Of a DNA stretch of 64,000 bases, positions 23,806-32,909 are shown piece by piece. A program made the translations under genes and the position numbers. The notes beneath the pieces are model-generated. The model was not told where the DNA came from. It did not search any database and saw only the letters and a list, made by a program, of their open reading frames with translations. The first letter of the stretch is position 1, and each line of letters starts with the position of its first letter. The DNA comes from Aquabacterium sp. NJ1 (GTDB lineage Bacteria; Pseudomonadota; Gammaproteobacteria; Burkholderiales; Burkholderiaceae_C): the NCBI RefSeq assembly GCF_000768065.1, contig NZ_JRKM01000001.1, forward strand, positions 4,322,001 through 4,386,000. The letters run 5' to 3'.

Positions 23806-24684
23806 TCAGCCTGGCAGCAAAAAGGCGCGCACATGCCGTGCCGCCATCTCGGGCTGCTCCTGCATGAAGCAGTGGCCACCTGGCACCTGCAAAGCCTGCA
23901 CAGCCTCGTTGACCCCCTGCCAGCGGGCCACGGACTCGGTGACGAAGGGAAAGGTCTTTTCGGCGTGCAGCACCATCGTGGGCGTGCGCACCTTGCCCAG
24001 CAGGCCCCACAGGCGATCCGGCGCAGAGCTGAAGATGTCGGCTTCGCGGCTGGGGCGGCATTTGAGTTCCACACCACCATCCTCCGCATCCTTCAGCGCG
24101 TGGGTCACGAAGGCCATCAAGGCGTCGTCCGCCCAGCCTTTGTAGACGCCCTTGCTGTGCAGCAGGCGGAAGGCCTCCTCGCGGCTGGGCCAGTGTTTGC
24201 GGCGCGCGCGAGCCTGTCGCGCCAGCGGCGTGTGTTTCGTGACCCCGGTCAACTCCCCCACCGACATGCCCATGATCATGGCGGGCGTGAACAGCACCGG
24301 GTCCAGCAGCACGGCCCTGGCAAAGCGCTTGCGCTGCTCGCCCAGGATCAAGGCCGTCAGCACGCCACCAAAGCTGTGGCCGGCCGCGTAGTGCGGCGCC
24401 TGGGTAAACGCGCTGCCTTGGGCGTCCAGCGCCTCCATGGCCAGCTCGGCATTGCGGTTCCAGCCCAGAAAGCGGCCGCCGTGGTCGCTGTCACCATGGC
24501 CTTGCTCGTCGCACAGCCAGAGGTCGAAGTCGTTGGACAAATGGGCCAGCATGGGCTCGTACATGCGCCCGCAAAAGCCATTGCCATGGAGGAAGTGCAG
24601 CAGGGGCTTGCCGCTGGGCGGCGTGTGCCAGCCTCGGAGCGTGAAGCCTTCGCGTGTGGTGTGGTGCCAGGGGAACAACTGCAT
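23806..24684 (-). CDS. Alpha/beta hydrolase
   Basis: The 292-residue hydrolase has the oxyanion region LHFLHGNGFCGRMYE, an acidic strand DLWLCDEQGHGDSD, the nucleophile elbow AAGHSFGGVLTAL (Ser), and a late GGHCFMQEQPE with the catalytic His. The fold is that of soluble esterases and lipases, but the substrate cannot be predicted. It is transcribed away from the lipase gene at 24794, with a 109-bp gap between their starts. Confidence 0.82.
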   Translation of the reverse strand: MQLFPWHHTTREGFTLRGWHTPPSGKPLLHFLHGNGFCGRMYEPMLAHLSNDFDLWLCDEQGHGDSDHGGRFLGWNRNAELAMEALDAQGSAFTQAPHYAAGHSFGGVLTALILGEQRKRFARAVLLDPVLFTPAMIMGMSVGELTGVTKHTPLARQARARRKHWPSREEAFRLLHSKGVYKGWADDALMAFVTHALKDAEDGGVELKCRPSREADIFSSAPDRLWGLLGKVRTPTMVLHAEKTFPFVTESVARWQGVNEAVQALQVPGGHCFMQEQPEMAARHVRAFLLPG

Positions 24685-24793
24685 GAGATCGAGGGGCGCC
24701 AGAACGCGCGTGGTTTGACTTTAGGGGTGTGCCATCCAAAGCCATTGTGCCAACATCAATTCAATACATGCCGTGACTGAGGAGGAAACCGTC

Positions 24794-26242
24794 ATGCCAA
24801 GAAGCCGCAACCCCATCGTGATTGTCCATGGTTGGTCGGACACGTCCGACTCCTTCAAGCCTTTGGCCCAATGGCTGAAAGGGCAAGGGTTCAAGACCCT
24901 GAACCTCTTCCTGGGTGACTACATCTCGATGGAGGATGACGTCACCATCGATGACGCCGCCAAGGCCATGGAAGCCGCGGTGGCCGCGCAGATCAAGGCC
25001 GGCAAGCTCAAGCTGCCGTTTGACCTGATCGTGCATTCAACCGGTGGCCTGGTGTGCCGGACATGGCTGTCTGCCTACTACACGGGCGTGCAGCCCCAGA
25101 GCATGCCGGTGCAACGCCTCGTGATGCTGGCGCCCGCCAACTTTGGCTCGGCACTGGCCACCGTGGGCCAGACCGTGCTGGGTCGTGTGGTCAAGGGCTG
25201 GGGGCATGGCTTTCATACCGGCAAGCAGATGCTCAATGGGCTGGAGCTGGGCTCGCCCTTCCAGTGGGATCTGGCCTTGCGTGACCTGTTCCAGTTGGAC
25301 CACGCCGGCGCAGGCACGATCTACGGGCAGGACCTGGTGTGGCCCTTTGTGCTGGTGGGCTCCATGCCGTACCAGCATGGTTTGCGACAGATGGTCAACG
25401 AGCACGGCTGCGACGGCACGGTGCGCGTGGCCGCGGCCAACCTGAACGCCTATGGCGCCACGCTGGACTTCACCAACCCCACCGCACCCACGGTGCTGGG
25501 CATGACGGCGTCCAACAACCAGGCAGCAGTGCAGACAGGCGCTTTCACGCCCTGGCCCTATCGGTATGACGAGGCCATGGCCTTCCCGCTGGGGGTGATG
25601 AACCGGCGCGATCACGCCAGCATCACCGACCCATCCATCAAGGGTGACGACGAGTCGGACGCCGACCAGAAACTGTTCCAGGACTACCTGCTGCAAGCCC
25701 TGAACTGCCCCACCTACGCCGACTACCAGGCCATGGAGCAGGCCTGGCGGGCCCACTCGGACCAAGTCCAGGCCCCTGGAACGGCCGATGACGATCACCA
25801 CATGCACCTGCAGCTCAATGTGTTCGTGGTGGACGAGTACCAGAAGCCCGTGACCGACTACCTCATCGAGTTCCTGGCGCCGAACTACGAGCAGACCACC
25901 GACCTGACGGGCCTCTTCCATGACAAGGTGATCCAGGACGTTCACGCGTGCACGCAGAACGCGGCCCTGAAGACCATCTTCATCAACCGGCAGCACCTGT
26001 TTGACCTGTTCTACGACCGGATTCCCGATGGGAAGCCCAAGGAATTACGCTTGAGCCTCAGTGCCTCGGCCCCCGGCGACAACGTGCACTACTTCAGCGA
26101 GGCCTACGGTGCGGAGGGCGAGTTCGTCGTGCATTCGGTGGACGAGGCCTCGCGCTGGTTGCGGCGCAATGCCACCCATTTCCTGAAGATCGTCATCCCT
26201 CGTCAACCCAGCAGCGAGGTTTTCAAGCTCAAGCCGGCATGA
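24794..26242 (+). CDS. Lipase-like alpha/beta hydrolase, cytoplasmic
   Basis: The 482-residue protein starts MPRSRNPIVIVHGWSDTSDS (oxyanion HG), followed by the nucleophile motif LIVHSTGGLVCRTWL. A C-terminal domain of about 150 residues beyond the hydrolase fold begins near DDDHHMHLQLNVFVVDEYQ and looks beta-rich. There is no signal peptide. The start at 24794 is set by GGAGGAAACC 5 bases upstream; the in-frame GTG at 24773 lies before that site. Long-chain esterase or phospholipase activity is possible, but the substrate is unknown. Confidence 0.8.
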   Translation: MPRSRNPIVIVHGWSDTSDSFKPLAQWLKGQGFKTLNLFLGDYISMEDDVTIDDAAKAMEAAVAAQIKAGKLKLPFDLIVHSTGGLVCRTWLSAYYTGVQPQSMPVQRLVMLAPANFGSALATVGQTVLGRVVKGWGHGFHTGKQMLNGLELGSPFQWDLALRDLFQLDHAGAGTIYGQDLVWPFVLVGSMPYQHGLRQMVNEHGCDGTVRVAAANLNAYGATLDFTNPTAPTVLGMTASNNQAAVQTGAFTPWPYRYDEAMAFPLGVMNRRDHASITDPSIKGDDESDADQKLFQDYLLQALNCPTYADYQAMEQAWRAHSDQVQAPGTADDDHHMHLQLNVFVVDEYQKPVTDYLIEFLAPNYEQTTDLTGLFHDKVIQDVHACTQNAALKTIFINRQHLFDLFYDRIPDGKPKELRLSLSASAPGDNVHYFSEAYGAEGEFVVHSVDEASRWLRRNATHFLKIVIPRQPSSEVFKLKPA

Positions 26243-26359
26243 GCGCCTGAGGTGTAAAAACCACCCCCCTCCCTGAAAGTGGTGCGTCGCTTCTGGTAGA
26301 AACCTGCAGTGCCTCATCGGGCACCAGGTTGATACACACAGACAGACAGGAGGGGCGTG

Positions 26360-27502
26360 ATGCCCGCACGGATCGTTCGTCAAGGTCGCTGGCTTGCGCT
26401 GGCGGTGGTTGCGCTGGCAGGCGCAGGCTGGCTGCATTCCCGGGCTGATGGTGGCAAGAGCAAGCCCGTCATGGTGGCGGCGGCCGAGCCCGTGTCCTCT
26501 GCGGCCAAGGCGGCCTTGAGCGTGCAGATCGTGCGCCCGCAGACCGGGCAGTGGCCCATGACCCTGACAGCCAATGGTGCGATCGCGGCCTGGCAGGAGG
26601 CGGTCATCGGGGCCGAGTTGTCCGGCTTGCGTCTGTTGACCGTGGCGGCCAATGTGGGTGACAAGGTGTCGCGCGGGCAGGTGCTGGCCACTTTGCAGGC
26701 TGATTCGGTTGCCGCGGACGCGAACAACGCTCGCGCCGCCCTGCAAGAGGCCGAGGCCCTGATGACCGAGGCGCGCGCCAATGCCGACCGTGCCCGCACC
26801 CTGCATGGCAGCGGCGCTTTGAGCCTGCAGGATTCTCAGCGCGCCCTGACCGCCGAGCAGACGGCCAAGGCTCGTGTGGACTCTGCCAAGGCGATGCTGG
26901 CCGCGCAGGAGTTGCGCCTGCGCCAGACGCGCATCCTGGCTTCTGACGATGGCGTGATTTCGGCCAGGCTCGCCACAGTGGGTGCCGTGGTGCAACCGGG
27001 GCAGGAGCTGTTTCGCCTGATCCGCCAGAGCCGCCTGGAGTGGCGTGCCGAAGTACCTTCAGCCGACATGCAACGCATCAAGCCGGGCATGGTGGCCGTG
27101 GCCACGGTGCCTGGCGGCAGCGCGGTGCAAGGCCGCGTGCGCATGGTGGCGCCCACGGTGGACGCCACCACCCGCAATGGCCTGGTCTATGTGGACTTGC
27201 CTGCCTCGGCTCTGGGTGCGGGCGTGCGTGCCGGCATGTTCGCCTCCGGCCGGATCGAGCTGGGGCAATCCCAAGGCTTGACCTTGCCCCAGACCGCCGT
27301 GTTGCTGCGCGATGGCTTCAGTTATGTGTTCAAGGTGAGCCCGCAAGGCGTGGTCACGCAAGTGAAGGTGAGCGTGGGCCGTCGTGTGGGTGACCGCGTC
27401 GAGATCCTGCAGGGGCTGGACGCTCAAGCTGATGTAGTGGCTTCCGGCGTGGGCTTCCTCACCGATGGCGACAGCGTGCGCATCGTGAAGGGCCAGTCAT
27501 GA
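26360..27502 (+). CDS. RND efflux periplasmic adaptor (membrane fusion protein)
   Basis: The 380-residue adaptor has an N-terminal hydrophobic segment (residues 9-24). A first lipoyl half-motif near GAELSGLRLLTVAANVGDKV and a coiled-coil hairpin (about 115-180, alanine-rich) follow. The second lipoyl half is near LASDDGVISARLATVGAVVQ, and beta-barrel and membrane-proximal domains close the protein. The AGGAGGGG site favours ATG 26360 over the GTG three bases earlier. The stop overlaps the pump gene start (ATGA). It would link the RND pump to an outer-membrane channel not encoded nearby. Confidence 0.9.
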   Translation: MPARIVRQGRWLALAVVALAGAGWLHSRADGGKSKPVMVAAAEPVSSAAKAALSVQIVRPQTGQWPMTLTANGAIAAWQEAVIGAELSGLRLLTVAANVGDKVSRGQVLATLQADSVAADANNARAALQEAEALMTEARANADRARTLHGSGALSLQDSQRALTAEQTAKARVDSAKAMLAAQELRLRQTRILASDDGVISARLATVGAVVQPGQELFRLIRQSRLEWRAEVPSADMQRIKPGMVAVATVPGGSAVQGRVRMVAPTVDATTRNGLVYVDLPASALGAGVRAGMFASGRIELGQSQGLTLPQTAVLLRDGFSYVFKVSPQGVVTQVKVSVGRRVGDRVEILQGLDAQADVVASGVGFLTDGDSVRIVKGQS

Positions 27503-30500
27503 ACGTCTCGGCCTGGTCGATCAAGAACCCGATCCCTGCCGTCCTGTTGTTCATCATGCTCACGCTGTGGGGCCTGATGGGCTTCAGCGGCATGAAGATC
27601 CAGAACTTTCCGGACATCGATCTGCCCACCGTGACGGTGACGGCCAGCCTGCCGGGTGCCTCACCGGCGCAGCTGGAAACCGAGGTCGCGCGCAAGCTGG
27701 AAAACTCGATCGCCACCTTGCAGGGCATCAAGCACATCTACACCAAGGTGCAGGACGGCAGCGTGCTGGTGTCGGTGGAGTTCCGCCTGGAAAAGCCCAC
27801 GCAGGAAGCGGTGGACGACGTGCGTGATGCGGTGTCGCGCGTGCGGGCCGACCTGCCGGGCGATCTGCGTGACCCGGTCATCTCCAAGATGAACCTGTCG
27901 GGTGCGCCCATCCTGACGTACACGGTGGCGTCCAGGCGCATGGACGATGAAGCCTTGTCCTGGTTTGTGGACAACACGGTCACCAAGACCATGCTGGCCG
28001 TCAAGGGCGTGGGCGCGGTGGCGCGTGTGGGCGGTGTGAGCCGCGAGGTCCGCATCGAGCTGGACCCGGCGCGCCTGCTGGCGCTCAACGCGTCGGCGGC
28101 CGATGTGTCGCGCCAGTTGCGCAGCCTGCAGCAGGAAGCTTCGGGTGGGCGCATGGACCTGGGTGGCGCCGAGCAATCGGTGCGCACGGTGGCCACGGTG
28201 CAGTCGGCCGATGAACTCGCCGCCATGGACGTGACCTTGTCGGACGGCCGCCATGTGCGGCTCGACCAGATCGCGCAGGTGAGCGACACCGTGGCCGAGC
28301 GCCGCAGCGCCGCCTTGCTCAATGGCAAGCCGGTGGTGGGCTTCGAGATCACGCGATCGCGTGGGGCCGGTGAGGTCGAGGTGGCGCAGGGCGTGCGCGC
28401 CAAGCTGGAAGAACTCAAGGCCAGGCACCCGGACATCGAGATCACCGAGGCCTTCAACTTCGTGGACCCGGTGGAAGAGAACTACCACGGCTCCATGTAC
28501 CTGCTGTACGAGGGCGCCATCCTGGCCGTGATCGTGGTGTTCTTCTTCCTGCGGGACTGGCGTGCCACGCTGGTGTCGGCAGCCGCCTTGCCCTTGTCGG
28601 TGATCCCGGCCTTCGGCTTCATGCACCTGCTGGGCTTCACAGTCAACGTGGTGACGCTGCTGTCGCTGTCGCTGGTGGTGGGCATCCTGGTGGACGATGC
28701 CATCGTCGAGATCGAGAACATCATGCGCCACCTGGCCATGGGCAAGACGCCCATGCAGGCGGCCATGGAAGCGGCCGACGAGATCGGGCTGGCCGTGATC
28801 GCCACGACCTTCACGCTGATCGCGGTGTTCCTGCCCACAGCCTTCATGGGTGGGGTGCCGGGCAAGTTCTTCGTGCAGTTCGGCTGGACGGCCGCCATCG
28901 CCGTGTTCTTCTCGCTGGTCGTGGCCCGCATGCTGACGCCCATGATGGCGGCCTACATCCTCAAGCCGCCCAAGGGCGAGCATGGCGAGCCGGGCTGGAT
29001 GCGCATCTACCTGGGCTGGGCGCGCTGGTGCCTCAAGCACCGGGTCTGGACCTTCCTGATCGTGGTGGGCTTCCTGGGCGGCTCCTTCTTCCTGGCCGGG
29101 CGCCTGCCCACGGGCTTCATCCCGCCGGATGACCTGTCGCAAACGCAGGTGTTCCTGTCCCTGCCGCCTGGCAGCACCTTGCAGCAGACCTACAAGGTCG
29201 CGGAGCAGGCGCGCGAGCTGGTGCAGCGCAACCCGCATGTCAAGCTGGTCTACACGGCCATTGGCGGCGGTGCCGCGGGCAGCGACCCCTTCATGCCGCA
29301 GGGCTCGGCCGAGGTCCGCAAGGCCACGCTGACCATCAACATGACGCACCGCAAGGACCGCCCTGGCATCAGCAAGCAGGCCATCGAAGGCCAGTTGCGC
29401 CATGCGCTGGAGGCCTTGCCGGGCGTGCGCGTGAACGTGGGCTTTGGCGGTTCGGCCGAGAAGTACATCCTGGTGCTGTCCGGCGAAGACGGGCAGGCGC
29501 TGTCGGCGCATGCGGAGGTGGTGGCGCGTGAGTTGCGGACCATCCCGGGCATCGGCAACGTGATGTCGACGTCCAGCCTGGTGCGGCCTGAGCTGATCAT
29601 CCGGCCTGACACGGCCCGCGCGGCCGACCTGGGCGTGAACACGGCCACGATTGCCGACACGCTGCGCATTGCCACGGTGGGTGACTACGAGCAAGGCCTG
29701 CCCAAGCTGAACCTGTCGCAGCGCCAGGTGCCGGTGGTGGTGCGCCTGCCGGATGCGGCCCGTACCGATCTGGAGCTGCTGGCGCGTTTGCCGGTGCCGG
29801 GTGCGCGCGGGCCTGTGTCCTTGGGCAATGTGGCTTCGCTTTCGCTGGACAGCGGCCCGGCGCAGATCGACCGTTATGACCGCCAGCGCAATATCAACTT
29901 CGAGATCGAGCTGAACCAGCAGCCGCTGGGCGAGGTGCAGAAGCAGGCCCTGGCCTTGCCGAGCTTGCGCAACCTGCCGCCGGGTATTTCGCAGTCAACG
30001 GTGGGGGATGCGGAAGCCATGGCCGAGCTGTTTGCCAGCTTCGGCCTGGCGATGCTGACGGGTGTGCTGTGTATCTACATCGTGCTGGTGCTGCTGTTCA
30101 AGGGCTTCGTGCAACCGATGACGATCCTGGTGGCACTGGTGCTGTCGATCCCCGGGGCGTTCGTGGCCTTGTATGTGACGCAGACGGCCTTGTCGATGCC
30201 ATCGATGATCGGCTTGATCATGCTGATGGGCATTGCGACCAAGAACTCGATCCTGCTGGTGGACTATGTGCTGATCGCGCGCAACGAGCATGGCTTGTCG
30301 CGCTGGGAGGCCGTGGTGGACGGCTGCCGCAAGCGGGCACGGCCGATCATCATGACGACGATTGCGATGGGGGCGGGCATGATGCCGATTGCTTTGGGCA
30401 TTGGCGTGGACCCGAGCTTCCGGGCGCCGATGGCGATCGTGGTGATCGGTGGCTTGATCACGTCGACGTTCCTGAGTTTGCTGGTGATCCCGGTGGTGTT

Positions 30501-30615
30501 TACTTTTGTGGATGATCTGATCGGGTTCCTGGGTGGGCAGTTCAGGAGGCTGCGGCCGCATCATCAGGTGGCGGTGGTACCTGAGGATGATGAGCCTGTG
30601 CGGCCTGTGGCTTGA
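27499..30615 (+). CDS. RND efflux pump inner-membrane subunit (HAE-1/AcrB-like)
   Basis: The 1038-residue pump has the standard length and 12-TM plan: TM1 near residues 12-32 and a large periplasmic loop. TM4 carries the proton-relay pair in VVGILVDDAIVEIEN; a second loop follows. TM10 has the essential Lys in GIATKNSILLVDY. Antiport of protons drives export of hydrophobic compounds. It overlaps the adaptor gene. The branch is closer to the shorter-loop HAE-1 pumps than to heavy-metal (CusA) pumps, because the Met triad is absent. No TolC-like gene follows; the downstream region is the repeat-rich gap. Confidence 0.92.
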   Translation: MNVSAWSIKNPIPAVLLFIMLTLWGLMGFSGMKIQNFPDIDLPTVTVTASLPGASPAQLETEVARKLENSIATLQGIKHIYTKVQDGSVLVSVEFRLEKPTQEAVDDVRDAVSRVRADLPGDLRDPVISKMNLSGAPILTYTVASRRMDDEALSWFVDNTVTKTMLAVKGVGAVARVGGVSREVRIELDPARLLALNASAADVSRQLRSLQQEASGGRMDLGGAEQSVRTVATVQSADELAAMDVTLSDGRHVRLDQIAQVSDTVAERRSAALLNGKPVVGFEITRSRGAGEVEVAQGVRAKLEELKARHPDIEITEAFNFVDPVEENYHGSMYLLYEGAILAVIVVFFFLRDWRATLVSAAALPLSVIPAFGFMHLLGFTVNVVTLLSLSLVVGILVDDAIVEIENIMRHLAMGKTPMQAAMEAADEIGLAVIATTFTLIAVFLPTAFMGGVPGKFFVQFGWTAAIAVFFSLVVARMLTPMMAAYILKPPKGEHGEPGWMRIYLGWARWCLKHRVWTFLIVVGFLGGSFFLAGRLPTGFIPPDDLSQTQVFLSLPPGSTLQQTYKVAEQARELVQRNPHVKLVYTAIGGGAAGSDPFMPQGSAEVRKATLTINMTHRKDRPGISKQAIEGQLRHALEALPGVRVNVGFGGSAEKYILVLSGEDGQALSAHAEVVARELRTIPGIGNVMSTSSLVRPELIIRPDTARAADLGVNTATIADTLRIATVGDYEQGLPKLNLSQRQVPVVVRLPDAARTDLELLARLPVPGARGPVSLGNVASLSLDSGPAQIDRYDRQRNINFEIELNQQPLGEVQKQALALPSLRNLPPGISQSTVGDAEAMAELFASFGLAMLTGVLCIYIVLVLLFKGFVQPMTILVALVLSIPGAFVALYVTQTALSMPSMIGLIMLMGIATKNSILLVDYVLIARNEHGLSRWEAVVDGCRKRARPIIMTTIAMGAGMMPIALGIGVDPSFRAPMAIVVIGGLITSTFLSLLVIPVVFTFVDDLIGFLGGQFRRLRPHHQVAVVPEDDEPVRPVA

Positions 30616-30623
30616 TGGCTCTT

Positions 30624-30650
30624 GTTGGTTGGGTTGGTTGGGTTGGTTGT
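30624..30650. repeat. Three tandem 9-bp units, GT-rich
   Basis: GTTGGTTGG is repeated three times (the last ends in T), 8 bp after the pump stop codon. The G-run spacing could allow a two-tetrad quadruplex on the plus strand. Confidence 0.7.
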
Positions 30651-30709
30651 GCGCTGAAGGTGGTGCGCTTTGTCGGGGGACCGCGGGGTGGGGGCTGAGT
30701 CGGTTGGCG

Positions 30710-30749
30710 GCTGGGCTCATATGTTGACGGTCCCGCTGCGCGGGACTGC
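30710..30749 (+). repeat. Left arm of 40-bp inverted repeat
   Basis: This arm pairs with 31349-31388 with a single mismatch and contains its own small palindrome GTCCCGCTGCGCGGGAC. The arms bound a 679-bp segment. Confidence 0.85.
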
Positions 30750-31044
30750 ACTGCGGTGCTCGCGGCAAGCTTGCGCTGGAAAACTCCCTGCGCGGCCTGC
30801 AGCCGCTACGGTCAAACAGTTCCAGCGAGTCAGTTAACGATGCGTGCTGCGCACGCCAAGCTTGCCGCTGCGCTCCTCGTCGCCAACAAAATCGCCCATC
30901 CGCCAACCGACTCAGCCTTGTCCCACCCCGCTCGCCGTACGCCATCGCCCATTTCTGGCGTGCCTCGGGCTTTGCCCATTGGTGGGAGGGGCTGGGACGG
31001 CGCGCTATCGAGTGTGCGGGTGCGGGTGCGAGTGCTGGCACCAG

Positions 31045-31120
31045 CGCCAATGCCAATGCCAATGCCAATGCCAATGCCAATGCCAATGCCAATGCCAGTG
31101 CCAGTGCCAGTGCCAGTGCC
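31045..31120. repeat. Hexanucleotide tandem repeat (TGCCAA)7(TGCCAG)4
   Basis: Seven TGCCAA units (31051-31092) are followed by four TGCCAG units and a partial one; a degenerate unit precedes them. The array splits cleanly into two variants, which suggests stepwise expansion by slippage. It lies in non-coding sequence and is a likely variable-number locus. Confidence 0.9.
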
Positions 31121-31348
31121 GCGCTGATTGAACGCGAGCCTTCCTGTGCACGGCGCAATGCCGACGAAGTAAGGCGAGCGAGGCGGATGAGGGATGAGGT
31201 TGTGGCCGGCTGGGCGATTTTGGTGGCGTCGCAGGCGCGCAGGGAGGCTCGGGTCTGCCCCTTGTCGCAGACAAGGGGATGGCGAGGATGTTTGAGCTGC
31301 CGAAGGCAGCGAGTTCCGCAGCCACCTGAGCTGGACGAGCCCCGGAGA

Positions 31349-31388
31349 GCAGTCCCGCGCAGCGGGACCGCCAACATATGAGCCCAGC
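31349..31388 (-). repeat. Right arm of 40-bp inverted repeat
   Basis: This is the reverse complement of 30710-30749 except for one base. The flanking bases diverge outside the arm, so the repeat has defined edges. Confidence 0.85.
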
Positions 31389-31508
31389 GGCCACCACCTC
31401 GTCCCCCGCCTCGCGGTGTACCGGTAAAGCGCTCAAACCATCGACCGCCAAGACCAGTCAAAGAGCGCCCAAAGACAGCAAGCGCCCAAAGACAGCAGCA
31501 CAGCCCAC

Positions 31509-31540
31509 AAAAAAAAGGGCCCCATCACTGGAGCCCCTCT
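31509..31540 (-). terminator. Rho-independent terminator of the thiolase gene
   Basis: On the minus strand, GGGCTCCAGTGATGGGGCCC forms a 7-bp stem (one wobble pair) with a 6-base loop, followed by eight T. It lies about 60 bp after the thiolase stop. Confidence 0.85.
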
Positions 31541-31598
31541 TCGTTCATCACCGGCCCAAGCCGGCAACGCAAAAGATCAAGCGATCAAACTCACGTGA

Positions 31599-32783
31599 TC
31601 AAACGCGCTCGATGATCATGGCAATACCCTGGCCGCCACCGATACACATCGTGATCAGCGCATAACGGCCGCCCGTGCGTTGCAGCTCATAGATGGCCTT
31701 GGTCACCAGGATGGCGCCCGTGCCGCCCACAGGGTGGCCCAGCGAAATGCCCGAGCCATTGGGGTTGACCTTCTCGTTGTCCAGGCCAAGTTCCTTGGCC
31801 ACGGCGCAGGCTTGTGCAGCAAATGCTTCGTTGGCTTCGATCAGGTCCATGTCGGCGACCGTCAGGCCGGCCTTGGCCAGCGCATTGCGCGAGGCAGGCA
31901 CAGGGCCGATGCCCATGTACTCGGGCTCCACGCCAGCGTGGCCGTAAGACACCAGGCGGGCCAGCGGCTTGAGGCCCAGGGCCTTGGCCTTCTCGGCCGA
32001 AGCCATCACCACGGCGCCTGCGCCATCATTCAGCGTCGAAGCATTGCCAGCGGTGACCGTGCCTTCTTCCTTCTTGAAAGCAGGCTTCATCTTGCCCAGG
32101 GCATCCACCGTCGTGTCGGCCTTGACGCCTTCGTCGGTGTCAAACAGCACCACGCCCTTGCGGGTCTTGATCTCCACGGGGACGATCTGGTCCTTGAAGA
32201 TGCCGGCGGCGATGGCCTTGGCAGCGCGCTGTTGCGACTGCACGGCGTAAGCATCTTGCTGCGCGCGGGTGATGTCGTAGCGGTTGGCCACGTTCTCGGC
32301 GGTGATGCCCATGTGGATGTTCAGGCGCGGGTCGTGCAGAGCACCCAGCATGAAGTCCAGCATCTTGACGTCACCCATGCGGGCACCCCAGCGGTTGCTG
32401 GTGACCAGGTAGGCGCCACGGCTCATGGACTCGGCACCGGCACCCACGGCGACTTCGCAGTCACCCAGCTGGATGGCCTGGGCAGCGGAGACGATGGCCT
32501 GCAGACCCGAACCGCACAGGCGGTTCACGTTGAAGGCGGGGGTCTCTTGCGGCACGCCGGCGTTCAGGGCAGCCACGCGGCTGATGTAGGCGTCCTGCGG
32601 CACGGAAGGGATCACGTTGCCCAGCACCACATGGCCGACTTCCTTGGGGGCGACACCAGCGCGCTCCAGCGCCGTTTTGATCACAAGGGCGCCCAGATCG
32701 GCAGGGGGGATGTCCTTGAGCGAGCCACCGAAGCTGCCAATGGCGGTACGGGCTGCGCCCACGAAGACGACTTCACGAGTCAT
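31599..32783 (-). CDS. Acetyl-CoA acetyltransferase (thiolase)
   Basis: The 394-residue biosynthetic-type thiolase joins two acetyl-CoA to acetoacetyl-CoA, the first step of polyhydroxybutyrate synthesis, or runs in reverse in degradation. Catalytic residues are Cys90 in NRLCGSGLQA, the His of GISLGHPVGGTGA and the Cys of MCIGGGQG near the C-terminus. ATG 32783 has GGAAGG upstream; 17 extra in-frame residues before it have no homology. There is no phaB or phaC beside it, so PhaA, AtoB or a beta-ketothiolase of another pathway are all possible. It has its own terminator at 31509. Confidence 0.93.
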   Translation of the reverse strand: MTREVVFVGAARTAIGSFGGSLKDIPPADLGALVIKTALERAGVAPKEVGHVVLGNVIPSVPQDAYISRVAALNAGVPQETPAFNVNRLCGSGLQAIVSAAQAIQLGDCEVAVGAGAESMSRGAYLVTSNRWGARMGDVKMLDFMLGALHDPRLNIHMGITAENVANRYDITRAQQDAYAVQSQQRAAKAIAAGIFKDQIVPVEIKTRKGVVLFDTDEGVKADTTVDALGKMKPAFKKEEGTVTAGNASTLNDGAGAVVMASAEKAKALGLKPLARLVSYGHAGVEPEYMGIGPVPASRNALAKAGLTVADMDLIEANEAFAAQACAVAKELGLDNEKVNPNGSGISLGHPVGGTGAILVTKAIYELQRTGGRYALITMCIGGGQGIAMIIERV

Positions 32784-32909
32784 GTTGTGTCCTTCCAGAA
32801 AGGGGATCAAACAAAAGGAATCTGATGGGTTCAATTGTCAGATTATGACGCGTCGCAGCATCGATGTCCGACAGCGGGCAACATTGTGGGCGCTTTGTCA
32901 AAAGTTTGG

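Larger units (their letters stand above)
30616..31598. repeat. Gene-free 983-bp gap with nested inverted repeats and a hexamer tract
   Basis: No credible gene lies here; open frames through it are repeat-derived. Three inverted-repeat pairs are visible: 30694-30710 with 30900-30916 (17/17), 30710-30749 with 31349-31388 (40 bp, one mismatch), and 30881-30898 with 31211-31228 (17/18). A shorter pair lies around 30762-30773 and 30855-30866. The hexamer tract at 31045-31120 lies inside the outer pair. The RNA from either strand would fold extensively. It may be an extragenic repeat family or a decayed non-autonomous element. The thiolase terminator lies at its right edge. Confidence 0.7.

Noticed and set aside
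27661..29694. 677-codon open frame antisense to the RND pump
   Set aside because: It is a His/Gln/Arg-rich shadow frame typical of the strand opposite a GC-rich gene.
31045..31120. Regular repeats considered as a CRISPR array
   Set aside because: The unit is 6 bp with no spacers; it is a simple tandem repeat, and no cas gene is present.
29995..31461. Long minus-strand open frame across the repeat region with AL-rich repeats
   Set aside because: It runs antisense through the pump gene, and its repeats come from the hexamer tract; it has no ribosome site or family match.
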